Below are positions 13,854 to 27,399 of a stretch of DNA of 64,000 bases, piece after piece (the first letter of the stretch is position 1; every line of letters begins with the position of its first letter). The stretch lies in NCBI RefSeq assembly GCF_050948215.1, contig NW_027488581.1:1-64000 (forward strand), given 5' to 3'. The translations under genes were made by a program, and so were the position numbers. Source of the stretch: Halictus rubicundus (Eukaryota > Arthropoda > Insecta > Hymenoptera > Halictidae). The notes under the pieces are model-generated. The model worked only from the letters and a program-made list of their open reading frames with translations, was not told the DNA's origin and did not search any database.

Positions 13854-16800
13854 GGATACGATACAGGATAGGATAGGATAGAGTACAGGAAAGGATAGAG
13901 GATAGGATAGGATAGAGGATAGGAAAGGATAGAGGATAGGATATGATAGAGGATAGGATATTATAGAGGATAGGATAGGATAGGGGATAGGATAGGATAG
14001 AGGATCGGATACGATAGATGATAAGGATAGGATAGAGGATAGGATAGGATAGAGGATAGGATAGGATAGAGGATAGGATAGGATAGAGGATAGGATAGGA
14101 TAGAGGATAGGATAGGATAGAGGATAGGATAGGATAGAGGATAGGATAGGATAGAGGATAGGATAGGATAGGGGATAGGATAGGATAGAGGATAGGACAG
14201 GATAGAGGATAGGATAGGATAGAGGGTAGGATATGATAGAGGATAGGATATAGGATTGGGTAGGATAGAGGATAGGATACGATAGAGGATAGGGTAGGAT
14301 AGAGGATAGGATAGGATAGAGGATTGGATAGGATAGATGATAGGATAGGATAAACGATAGGATAGGATAGAGGATAGGATACGATAGAGGATAGGATAGG
14401 ATAGAGAATAGGATATAGGATTGGATAGGATAGAGGATAGAATAGGATAGAGGATAGGATAGGATAGAGGATAGGATATGATAGAGGATAGGATAGGATA
14501 GAGGATTGGATAGGATAGAGGATAGGATAGAGGATAGGATACGATAGAGGATAGGATAGGGTAGAGAATAGGATATAGGATTGGATAGGATATAGGATAG
14601 AATAGGATAGAGAATACGATAGGATAGAGGATAGGATATGATACAGGATGGGATAGGATAGAGGATAGGATAGGATAGAGTATAGGATAGGATACAGGAT
14701 AGGATAGGATAGAGAATAGGATAGGATAGAGGATAGGATAGGATAGAGAATAGGATAGGATAGAGGATAGGATAGGATAGAGGATAGGATAGGATAGAGG
14801 ATAGGATAGGATAGAGGATAAGATAGAGGATAGGATACGATAGAGGATAGGATAGGATAGAGAATAGGATATAGGATTGGATAGGATAGAGGATAGAATA
14901 TGATAGAGAATAGGATAGGATAGAGGATAGGATATGATAGAGGATAGGATAGGAAAGAGGATAGGATAGGATGGAGGATAGGATAGGATACAGGATAGGA
15001 TAGAATAGGGGATACGATATAGGATTGGATAGGATAGACGATAGGATAGGATAGAGGATAGGATAGGATAGAGGATAGGATAGGATAGAGGATAGGATAG
15101 GATAGAGGATAGGATAGAGGATAGGATAGGATAGAGGATAGGATAGGATAGGGGATAGGATAGGATAGAGGATAGGACAGGATAGAGGATAGGATACGAT
15201 AGAGGATAAGGATAGGATAGAGGATAGGATACGATACAGGATAGGATAGGATAGAGTACAGGATAGGATAGAGGATAGGATAGGATAGAGGATAGGAAAG
15301 GATAGAGGATAGGATATGATAGAGGATAGGATATTATAGAGGATAGGATAGGATAGAGGATAGGATAGGATAGAGGATCGGATACGATAGAGGATAAGGA
15401 TAGGATAGAGGATAGGATAGGATAGAGGATAGGATAGGATAGAGGATAGGATAGGATAGAGGATAGGATAGGATAGAGGATAGGATAGGATAGAGGATAG
15501 GATAGGATAGAGGATAGGATAGGATAGAGGATAGGATAGGATAGAGGATAGGATAGTATAGAGGATAGGATATTATAGAGGATAGGATAGGATAGAGGAT
15601 AGAATAGGTTAGAGGATAGGATAGGATAGAGGATGGGATAGGATAGAGGATAATATAGGATAGAGGATAGGATAGGATGGAGGATAGGATAGGATAGAGG
15701 ATACGATATAGGATTTAATAGGATAGAGGATAGGATAGGATAGAGGATAGGATAGGATAGAGGATAAGATAGAGGATAGGATACGATAGAGGATAGGATA
15801 GGATAGAGAATAGGATATAGGATTGGATAGGATAGAGGATAGAATATGATAGAGAATAGGATAGGATAGAGGATAGGATATGATAGAGGATAGGATAGGA
15901 AAGAGGATATTATAGGATGGAGGATAGGATAGAGGATAGGATACGATAGAGGATAGGATAGGGTAGAGAATAGGATATAGGATTGGATAGGATAGAGGAT
16001 AGAATAGGATAGAGAATACGATAGGATAGAGGATAGGATATGATACAGGATGGGATAGGATAGAGGATAGGATAGGATAGAGTATAGGATAGGATACAGG
16101 ATAGGATAGGATAGAGAATAGGATAGGATAGAGGATAGGATAGGATAGAGAATAGGATAGGATAGAGGATAGGATAGGATAGAGGATAGGATAGGATAGA
16201 GGATAGGATAGGATAGAGGATAAGATAGAGGATAGAATACGATAGAGGATAGGATAGGATAGAGAATAGGATATAGGATTGGATAGGATAGAGGATAGAA
16301 TATGATAGAGAATAGGATAGGATAGAGGATAGGATAGGATAGAGGATAGGATACGATAGAGGATAGGATAGGATAGAGGATAGGATATGATAGAGAATAG
16401 GATACGATAGAGGATAAGGATAGGATAGAGGATAGGATAGGATAGAGGATAGGATATGATAGAGGATAGGATAGGATAGAGGATAGGATAGGATAGAGGA
16501 TAGGATAGGATAGAGGATAGGATAGGATAGAGGATAGGATAGGATAGAGGATAGGATAGGATAGAGGATAGGATAGGATAGAGGATAGGATAGGTTAGAG
16601 GATAGGATAGGATAGAGGATAGGATAGGATAGAGGATAGAATAGGATAGAGGATAGGATAGGATAGAGGATAGGATAGGATAGGATAGAGGATAATATAG
16701 GATAGAGGATAGGATAGGATAGAGGATAGGATAGGATAGAGGATAGGATAGGATAGAGGTTAGGATAGGATAGAGGATAGGATAGGATAGAGGATAGGAT

Positions 16801-17460
16801 AGGATAGGATAGAGGGTAGGATAGGATAGAGGATAGGATAGGATGGAGGATAGGATAGGATAGAGGATAGTATAGGATAGAGGATATGATACGATAGATG
16901 ATAGGATAGGATAGAGGATACGATATAGGATTTAATAGGATAGAGGATAGGATACGATAGAGTATAGGATAGGATAGAGGATAGGATAGGATAGAGGATA
17001 GGATAGGATAGAGGATAGGATAGGATAGAGGATAGGATAGGATAGAGGATAGGATACGATAGAGGATAAGGATAGGATAGAGGATGGGATAGGATACAGG
17101 ATAGGATAGGATAGAGAATAGGATAGGATAGAGGATAGGATAGGATAGAGAATAGGATAGGATAGAGGATAGGATAGGATAGAGGATAGGATAGGATAGA
17201 GGATAGGATAGGATAGAGGATAAGATAGAGGATAGAATACGATAGAGGATAGGATAGGATAGAGGATAGGATAGGATAGGATAGAGGATAGGATAGGATA
17301 GAGGATAGGATAGGATGGAGGATAGGATAGGATAGAGGATAGTATAGGATAGAGGATATGATACGATAGATGATAGGATAGGATAGAGGATACGATATAG
17401 GATTTAATAGGATAGAGGATAGGATACGATAGAGTATAGGATAGGATAGAGGATAGGATA
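13854..17460 (+). repeat. HOR module Q, copy 3
   Basis: Markers match Q1 at +11,413, then 11,408 (loss of one GGATA block), 11,403, and 11,472 at the end. TTTAATA boxes are at 15,716, 16,933 and 17,405. About 69 bp carrying an ACGATAGAGGATAAGG unit and a GATGGGATACAGG unit are present near 17,050-17,100 but not in Q1. It keeps the ancestral-looking ACGATAGGATAG where Q1 and Q2 have ACGATATAATAG. Confidence 0.85.
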
Positions 17461-20033
17461 GGATAGGATAGAGGATAGGATAGGATAGAGGATAGGATAG
17501 GATAGAGGATAGGATAGGATAGAGGATAGGATACGATAGAGGATAAGGATAGGATAGAGGATGGGATAGGATAGAGGAGAGGATAGGATAGAGGATAGGA
17601 TAGGATAGAGGATAGGATAGGATAGAGGATAGGATACGATAGAGGATAAGGATAGGATAGAGGATAGGATAGGATAGAGGATAGGATAGGATAGAGGATA
17701 GGATAGGATAGAGGATAGGATAGGATAGAGGATAGGATAGGATAGAGGATAGGATAGGATAGGGGATAGGATAGGATAGAGGATAGTATAGGATAGAGGA
17801 TAGGATAGGATAGAGGATAGGATAGGATAGAGGATATTATAGGATAGGATAGAGGATAATATAGGATAGAGGATATGATAGGATAGAGGATAGGATAGGA
17901 TAGAGGATAGGATAGGTTAGAGGTTAGGATAGGATAAAGGATAGGATATGATAGAGAATAGGATAGGATAGAGGATACGATATAGGATTTAAGAGGATAG
18001 AGGATAGGATACGATACAGGATAGGATAGGATAGAGTACAGGATAGGATAGAGGATAGGATAGGATAGAGGATAGGAAAGGATAGAGGATAGGATATGAT
18101 AGAGGATAGGATATTATAGAGGATAGGATAGGATAGAGGATAGGATAGGATAGATGATCGGATACGATAGGGGATAAGGATAGGATAGAGGATAGGATAG
18201 GATAGAGGATAGGATAGGATAGAGGTTAGGATAGGATAGAGGATAGGATATTATAGAGGATAGGATAGGATAGAGGATAGGATAGGATAGAGGGTAGGAT
18301 ATGATAGAGGATAGGATATAGGATTGGGTAGGATAGAGGATAGGATAGGATAGAGGATAGGATAGTATAGAGGATAGGATATTATAGAGGATAGGATAGG
18401 ATAGAGGATAGAATAGGTTAGAGGATAGGATAGGATAGAGGATGGGATAGGATAGAGGATAATATAGGATAGAGGATAGGATAGGATGGAGGATAGGATA
18501 GGATAGAGGATAGTATAGGATAGAGGATATGATACGATAGATGATAGGATAGGATAGAGGATACGATATAGGATTTAATAGGATAGAGGATAGGATACGA
18601 TAGAGTATAGGATAGGATAGAGGATAGGATAGGATAGAGGATAGGATAGGATAGAGGATAGGATAGGATAGAGGATAGGATAGGATAGAGGATAGGATAC
18701 GATAGAGGATAAGGATAGGATAGAGGATAGGATAGGATAGAGGAGAGGATAGGATAGAGGATAGGATAGGATAGAGGATAGGGTAGGATAGAGGATAGGA
18801 TACGATAGAGGATAAGGATAGGATAGAGGATAGGATAGGATAGAGGATAGTATAGGATAGAGGATAGGATAGGATAGAGGATAGGATAGAATAGAGGATA
18901 GGATAGGATAGAGGATAGGATAGGATAGAGGATAGGATAGGATAGAGGATAGGATAGGATAGAGGATAGGATAGGATAGAGGATAGGATAGGATAGAGGA
19001 TAGGATAGGATAGAGGATAGGATAGGATAGAGGATATTATAGGATAGGATAGAGGATAATATAGGATAGAGGATATGATAGGATAGAGGATAGGATAGGA
19101 TAGAGGATAGGATAGGTTAGAGGTTAGGATAGGATAGAGGATAGGATAGGATAGAGGATAGGATAGGATAGAGGATACGATATAGGATTTAAGAGGATAG
19201 AGGATAGGATACGATACAGGATAGGATAGGATAGAGTACAGGATAGGATAGAGGATAGGATAGGATAGAGGATAGGAAAGGATAGAGGATAGGATATGAT
19301 AGAGGATAGGATATTATAGAGGATAGGATAGGATAGAGGATAGGATAGGATAGATGATCGGATACGATAGGGGATAAGGATAGGATAGAGGATAGGATAG
19401 GATAGAGGATAGGATAGGATAGAGGATAGGATAGGATAGAGGATAGGATAGGATAGAGGATAGGATAGGATAGAGGATAGGATAGCATACAGGATAGGAT
19501 AGGATAGAGGATAGGATAGGATAGAGGATAGGATAGGATAGAGGTTAGGATAGGATAGAGGATAGGATATTATAGAGGATAGGATAGGATAGAGGATAGG
19601 ATAGGATAGAGGGTAGGATATGATAGAGGATAGGATATAGGATTGGGTAGGATAGAGGATAGGATAGGATAGAGGATAGGATAGTATAGAGGATAGGATA
19701 TTATAGAGGATAGGATAGGATAGAGGATAGAATAGGTTAGAGGATAGGATAGGATAGAGGATGGGATAGGATAGAGGATAATATAGGATAGAGGATAGGA
19801 TAGGATGGAGGATAGGATAGGATAGAGGATAGTATAGGATAGAGGATATGATACGATAGATGATAGGATAGGATAGAGGATACGATATAGGATTTAATAG
19901 GATAGTGGATAGGATACGATAGAGTATAGGATAGGATAGAGGATAGGATAGGATAGAGGATAGGATAGGATAGAGGATAGGATAGGATAGAGGATAGGAT
20001 AGGATAGAGGATAGGATACGATAGAGGATAAGG
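17461..20033 (+). repeat. HOR module R array 2
   Basis: This is a copy of R1 at +7,924: a GGGG unit 9,838 to 17,762, GATTTAAGAGG 10,066 to 17,990 and 11,266 to 19,190, TTTAATA box 10,652 to 18,576, ATCGG 11,433 to 19,357. It continues past the R1 end with TAGCATACAGG (19,485) and another box at 19,895, giving a second full R unit of 1,319 bp. Confidence 0.85.
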
Positions 20034-20240
20034 ATAGGATAGAGGATAGGATAGGATAGAGGATAGGATAGGATAGAGGATAGGATAGGATAGAGGATAG
20101 GATAGGATAGAGGATAGGATAGGATAGAGGATAGGATAGGATAGAGGATAGGATAGGATAGAGGATAGGATAGGATAGAGGATAGGATAGGATAGAGGAT
20201 AGGATAGGATAGAGGATAGGATAGGATAGAGGATAGGATA
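20034..20240 (+). repeat. Short homogeneous run before P3
   Basis: About 12 perfect 17-bp units follow an ACGATAGAGGATAAGG marker and end in the 12-bp unit that starts P3. This is about half the length of the runs before P1 and P2. Confidence 0.85.
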
Positions 20241-22425
20241 GAGGATAGGATAGGATAGATGATAGGATAGGATAGAGGATAGGATAGGATAGAGGATAGG
20301 ATAGGATAGAGGATAGGATAGGATAGGATAGAGGATAATATAGGATAGAGGATAGGATAGGATAGAGGATAGGATAGGATAGAGGTTAGGATAGGATAGA
20401 GGATAGGATATTATAGAGGATAGGATAGGATAGAGGATAGGATACGATAGAGGATAAGGATAGGATAGAGGATAGGATAGGATAGAGGGTAGGATATGAT
20501 AGAGGATAGGATATAGGATTGGGTAGGATAGAGGATAGGATAGGATAGAGGATAGGATAGTATAGAGGATAGGATATTATAGAGGATAGGATAGGATAGA
20601 GGATAGAATAGGTTAGAGGATAGGATAGGATAGAGGATGGGATAGGATAGAGGATAATATAGGATAGAGGATAGGATAGGATGGAGGATAGGATAGGATA
20701 GAGGATAGTATAGGATAGAGGATATGATACGATAGATGATAGGATAGGATAGAGGATACGATATAGGATTTAATAGGATAGAGGATAGGATACGATAGAG
20801 GATAGGATAGGATAGAGGATAGGATAGGATAGAGGATAGGATAGGATAGAGGATAGGATAGGATAGAGGATAGGATACGATAGAGGATAAGGATAGGATA
20901 GAGGATAGGATAGGATAGAGGAGAGGATAGGATAGAGGATAGGATAGGATAGAGGATAGGATAGGATAGAGGATAGGATACGATAGAGGATAAGGATAGG
21001 ATAGAGGATAGGATAGGATAGAGGATAGGATAGGATAGAGGATAGGATAGGATAGAGGATAGGATAGGATAGGATAGAGGATAATATAGGATAGAGGATA
21101 TGATAGGATAGAGGATATGATAGGATAGAGGATAGGATAGGATAGAGGATCGGATACGATAGGGGATAAGGATAGGATAGAGGATAGGATAGGATAGAGG
21201 ATAGGATAGGATAGAGGATAGGATAGGATAGAGGATAGGATAGGATAGAGGATAGGATAGGATAGAGGATAGGATAGGATAGAGGATAGGATAGGATAGG
21301 GGATAGGATAGGATAGAGGATAGGACAGGATAGAGGATAGGATAGGATAGAGGGTAGGATATGATAGAGGATAGGATATAGGATTGGGTAGGATAGAGGA
21401 TAGGATACGATAGAGGATAGGGTAGGATAGAGGATAGGATAGGATAGAGGATTGGATAGGATAGAGGATAGGATAGGATAGAGGATAGGATAGGATAGAG
21501 GATAGGATAGGATAGAGAATAGGATAGGATAGAGGATAGGATAGGATAGAGGATAGGATAGGATAGAGGATAGGATATGATAGAGGATAGGATAGTATAG
21601 TGGATTGGATAGGATAGAGGATAGGATAGGATAGAGGATAGGATAGGATAGAGGATTGGATAGGATAGAGGATAGGATAGAGGATAGGATACGATAGAGG
21701 ATAGGATAGGGTAGAGAATAGGATATAGGATTGGATAGGATAGAGGATAGAATAGGATAGAGAATACGATAGGATAGAGGATAGGATATGATACAGGATG
21801 GGATAGGATAGAGGATAGGATAGGATAGAGTATAGGATAGGATACAGGATAGGATAGGATAGAGAATAGGATAGGATAGAGGATAGGATAGGATAGAGAA
21901 TAGGATAGGATAGAGGATAGGATAGGATAGAGGATAGGATAGGATAGAGGATAGGATAGGATAGAGGATAAGATAGAGGATAGGATACGATAGAGGATAG
22001 GATAGGATAGAGAATAGGATATAGGATTGGATAGGATAGAGGATAGAATATGATAGAGAATAGGATAGTATAGAGGATAGGATATGATAGAGGATAGGAT
22101 AGGAAAGAGGATAGGATAGGATGGAGGATAGGATAGGATACAGGATAGGATAGAATAGGGGATACGATATAGGATTGGATAGGATAGAGGATAGGATAGG
22201 ATAGAGGATAGGATAGGATAGAGGATAGGATAGGATAGAGGATAGGATAGGATAGAGGATAGGATAGGATAGAGGATAGGATAGGATAGAGGATAGGATA
22301 GGATAGAGGATAGGATAGGATAGAGGATAGGATAGGATAGGGGATAGGATAGGATAGAGGATAGGACAGGATAGAGGATAGGATACGATAGAGGATAAGG
22401 ATAGGATAGAGGATAGGATACGATA
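20241..22425 (+). repeat. HOR module P, copy 3
   Basis: It matches P1 at +19,770: GAGGATAATA 20,331, TTTAATA box 20,771, the ATTGG to GAGAAT interval of 64 bp (as in P1, not 47 as in P2), TGGATTGG 21,601. Near 22,200-22,420 it has about 205 bp more than P1, made of perfect units plus GGGGATAGG, GGACAGG and ACGATAGAGGATAAGG units. Confidence 0.85.
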
Positions 22426-25076
22426 CAGGATAGGATAGGATAGAGTACAGGAAAGGATAGAGGATAGGATAGGATAGAGGATAGGAAAGGATAGAGGATA
22501 GGATATGATAGAGGATAGGATATTATAGAGGATAGGATAGGATAGGGGATAGGATAGGATAGAGGATCGGATACGATAGATGATAAGGATAGGATAGAGG
22601 ATAGGATAGGATAGAGGATAGGATAGGATAGAGGATAGGATAGGATAGAGGATAGGATAGGATAGAGGATAGGATAGGATAGAGGATAGGATAGGATAGA
22701 GGATAGGATAGGATAGAGGATAGGATAGGATAGGGGATAGGATAGGATAGAGGATAGGACAGGATAGAGGATAGGATAGGATAGAGGGTAGGATATGATA
22801 GAGGATAGGATATAGGATTGGGTAGGATAGAGGATAGGATACGATAGAGGATAGGGTAGGATAGAGGATAGGATAGGATAGAGGATTGGATAGGATAGAT
22901 GATAGGATAGGATAAACGATAGGATAGGATAGAGGATAGGATACGATAGAGGATAGGATAGGATAGAGAATAGGATATAGGATTGGATAGGATAGAGGAT
23001 AGAATAGGATAGAGGATAGGATAGGATAGAGGATAGGATATGATAGAGGATAGGATAGGATAGAGGATTGGATAGGATAGAGGATAGGATAGAGGATAGG
23101 ATACGATAGAGGATAGGATAGGGTAGAGAATAGGATATAGGATTGGATAGGATATAGGATAGAATAGGATAGAGAATACGATAGGATAGAGGATAGGATA
23201 TGATACAGGATGGGATAGGATAGAGGATAGGATAGGATAGAGTATAGGATAGGATACAGGATAGGATAGGATAGAGAATAGGATAGGATAGAGGATAGGA
23301 TAGGATAGAGAATAGGATAGGATAGAGGATAGGATAGGATAGAGGATAGGATAGGATAGAGGATAGGATAGGATAGAGGATAAGATAGAGGATAGGATAC
23401 GATAGAGGATAGGATAGGATAGAGAATAGGATATAGGATTGGATAGGATAGAGGATAGAATATGATAGAGAATATAATAGGATAGAGGATAGGATATGAT
23501 AGAGGATAGGATAGGAAAGAGGATAGGATAGGGTGGAGGATAGGATAGGATACAGGATAGGATAGAATAGGGTATACGATATAGGATTGGATAGGATAGA
23601 CGATAGGATAGGATAGAGGATAGGATAGGATAGAGGATAGGATAGGATAGAGGATAGGATAGGATAGAGGATAGGATAGGATAGAGGATAGGATAGGATA
23701 GGGGATAGGATAGGATAGAGGATAGGACAGGATAGAGGATAGGATACGATAGAGGATAAGGATAGGATAGAGGATAGGATACGATACAGGATAGGATAGG
23801 ATAGAGTACAGGATAGGATAGAGGATAGGATAGGATAGAGGATAGGAAAGGATAGAGGATAGGATATGATAGAGGATAGGATATTATAGAGGATAGGATA
23901 GGATAGAGGATAGGATAGGATAGAGGATCGGATACGATAGAGGATAAGGATAGGATAGAGGATAGGATAGGATAGAGTATAGGATAGGATACAGGATAGG
24001 ATAGGATAGAGAATAGGATAGGATAGAGGATAGGATAGGATAGAGAATAGGATAGGATAGAGGATAGGATAGGATAGAGGATAGGATAGGATAGAGGATA
24101 GGATAGGATAGAGGATAAGATAGAGGATAGAATACGATAGAGGATAGGATAGGATAGAGAATAGGATATAGGATTGGATAGGATAGAGGATAGAATATGA
24201 TAGAGAATAGGATAGGATAGAGGATAGGATAGGATAGAGGATAGGATACGATAGAGGATAGGATAGGATAGAGGATAGGATATGATAGAGAATAGGATAC
24301 GATAGAGGATAAGGATAGGATAGAGGATAGGATAGGATAGAGGATAGGATATGATAGAGGATAGGATAGGATAGAGGATAGGATAGGATAGAGGATAGGA
24401 TAGGATAGAGGATAGGATAGGATAGAGGATAGGATAGGATAGAGGATAGGATAGGATAGAGGATAGGATAGGATAGAGGATAGGATAGGTTAGAGGATAG
24501 GATAGGATAGAGGATAGGATAGGATAGAGGATAGAATAGGATAGAGGATAGGATAGGATAGAGGATAGGATAGGATAGGATAGAGGATAATATAGGATAG
24601 AGGATAGGATAGGATAGAGGATAGGATAGGATAGAGGATAGGATAGGATAGAGGTTAGGATAGGATAGAGGATAGGATAGGATAGAGGATAGGATAGGAT
24701 AGGATAGAGGATAGGATAGGATAGAGGATAGGATAGGATGGAGGATAGGATAGGATAGAGGATAGTATAGGATAGAGGATATGATACGATAGATGATAGG
24801 ATAGGATAGAGGATACGATATAGGATTTAATAGGATAGAGGATAGGATACGATAGAGTATAGGATAGGATAGAGGATAGGATAGGATAGAGGATAGGATA
24901 GGATAGAGGATAGGATAGGATAGAGGATAGGATAGGATAGAGGATAGGATACGATAGAGGATAAGGATAGGATAGAGGATGGGATAGGATACAGGATAGG
25001 ATAGGATAGAGAATAGGATAGGATAGAGGATAGGATAGGATAGAGAATAGGATAGGATAGAGGATAGGATAGGATA
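22426..25076 (+). repeat. HOR module Q, copy 4, internally deleted
   Basis: Markers match Q1 at +19,975 to +19,953 up to about 23,960 (TACAGGAAAG 22,446, GATAAACGAT 22,911, GATACAGGATGGG 23,203, GAGTACAGG 23,804). At GAGTATAGG (23,975) the offset drops to 19,298, so about 655 bp is missing, including one TTTAATA box. The remaining box is at 24,828. A second loss of about 580 bp relative to Q3 falls between about 25,020 and 25,077. Confidence 0.8.
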
Positions 25077-27399
25077 GGGGATAGGATAGGATAGAGGATA
25101 GTATAGGATAGAGGATAGGATAGGATAGAGGATAGGATAGGATAGAGGATATTATAGGATAGGATAGAGGATAATATAGGATAGAGGATATGATAGGATA
25201 GAGGATAGGATAGGATAGAGGATAGGATAGGTTAGAGGTTAGGATAGGATAAAGGATAGGATATGATAGAGAATAGGATAGGATAGAGGATACGATATAG
25301 GATTTAAGAGGATAGAGGATAGGACACGATACAGGATAGGATAGGATAGAGTACAGGATAGGATAGAGGATAGGATAGGATAGAGGATAGGAAAGGATAG
25401 AGGATAGGATATGATAGAGGATAGGATATTATAGAGGATAGGATAGGATAGAGGATAGGATAGGATAGATGATCGGATACGATAGGGGATAAGGATAGGA
25501 TAGAGGATAGGATAGGATAGAGGATAGGATAGGATAGAGGTTAGGATAGGATAGAGGATAGGATATTATAGAGGATAGGATAGGATAGAGGATAGGATAG
25601 GATAGAGGGTAGGATATGATAGAGGATAGGATATAGGATTGGGTAGGATAGAGGATAGGATAGGATAGAGGATAGGATAGTATAGAGGATAGGATATTAT
25701 AGAGGATAGGATAGGATAGAGGATAGAATAGGTTAGAGGATAGGATAGGATAGAGGATGGGATAGGATAGAGGATAATATAGGATAGAGGATAGGATAGG
25801 ATGGAGGATAGGATAGGATAGAGGATAGTATAGGATAGAGGATATGATACGATAGATGATAGGATAGGATAGAGGATACGATATACGATTTAATAGGATA
25901 GAGGATAGGATACGATAGAGTATAGGATAGGATAGAGGATAGGATAGGATAGAGGATAGGATAGGATAGAGGATAGGATAGGATAGAGGATAGGATAGGA
26001 TAGAGGATAGGATACGATAGAGGATAAGGATAGGATAGAGGATAGGATAGGATAGAGGAGAGGATAGGATAGAGGATAGGATAGGATAGAGGATAGGGTA
26101 GGATAGAGGATAGGATACGATAGAGGATAAGGATAGGATAGAGGATAGGATAGGATAGAGGATAGTATAGGATAGAGGATAGGATAGGATAGAGGATAGG
26201 ATAGAATAGAGGATAGGATAGGATAGAGGATAGGATAGGATAGAGGATAGGATAGGATAGAGGATAGGATAGGATAGAGGATAGGATAGGATAGAGGATA
26301 GGATAGGATAGAGGATAGGATAGGATAGAGGATAGGATAGGATAGAGGATATTATAGGATAGGATAGAGGATAATATAGGATAGAGGATATGATAGGATA
26401 GAGGATAGGATAGGATAGAGGATAGGATAGGTTAGAGGTTAGGATAGGATAGAGGATAGGATAGGATAGAGGATAGGATAGGATAGAGGATACGATATAG
26501 GATTTAAGAGGATAGAGGATAGGATACGATACAGGATAGGATAGGATAGAGTACAGGATAGGATAGAGGATAGGATAGGATAGAGGATAGGAAAGGATAG
26601 AGGATAGGATATGATAGAGGATAGGATATTATAGAGGATAGGATAGGATAGAGGATAGGATAGGATAGATGATCGGATACGATAGGGGATAAGGATAGGA
26701 TAGAGGATAGGATAGGATAGAGGATAGGATAGGATAGAGGATAGGATAGGATAGAGGATAGGATAGGATAGAGGATAGGATAGGATAGAGGATAGGATAG
26801 CATACAGGATAGGATAGGATAGAGGATAGGATAGGATAGAGGATAGGATAGGATAGAGGTTAGGATAGGATAGAGGATAGGATATTATAGAGGATAGGAT
26901 AGGATAGAGGATAGGATAGGATAGAGGGTAGGATATGATAGAGGATAGGATATAGGATTGGGTAGGATAGAGGATAGGATAGGATAGAGGATAGGATAGT
27001 ATAGAGGATAGGATATTATAGAGGATAGGATAGGATAGAGGATAGAATAGGTTAGAGGATAGGATAGGATAGAGGATGGGATAGGATAGAGGATAATATA
27101 GGATAGAGGATAGGATAGGATGGAGGATAGGATAGGATAGAGGATAGTATAGGATAGAGGATATGATACGATAGATGATAGGATAGGATAGAGGATACGA
27201 TATAGGATTTAATAGGATAGAGGATAGGATACGATAGAGTATAGGATAGGATAGAGGATAGGATAGGATAGAGGATAGGAAAGGATAGAGGATAGGATAG
27301 GATAGAGGATAGGATAGGATAGAGGATAGGATACGATAGAGGATAAGGATAGGATAGAGGATAGGATAGGATAGAGGAGAGGATAGGATAGAGGATAGG
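25077..27399 (+). repeat. HOR module R array 3
   Basis: This is a copy of R2 at exactly +7,315: GGGG 25,077, GATTTAAGAGG 25,305 and 26,505, TTTAATA boxes 25,891 and 27,210, ATCGG 26,672, GCATACAGG 26,800. Private changes include GGACACGATACAGG (25,322) and TATACGATTTAATA (25,884), so it is not a verbatim copy over its whole length. Confidence 0.85.
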
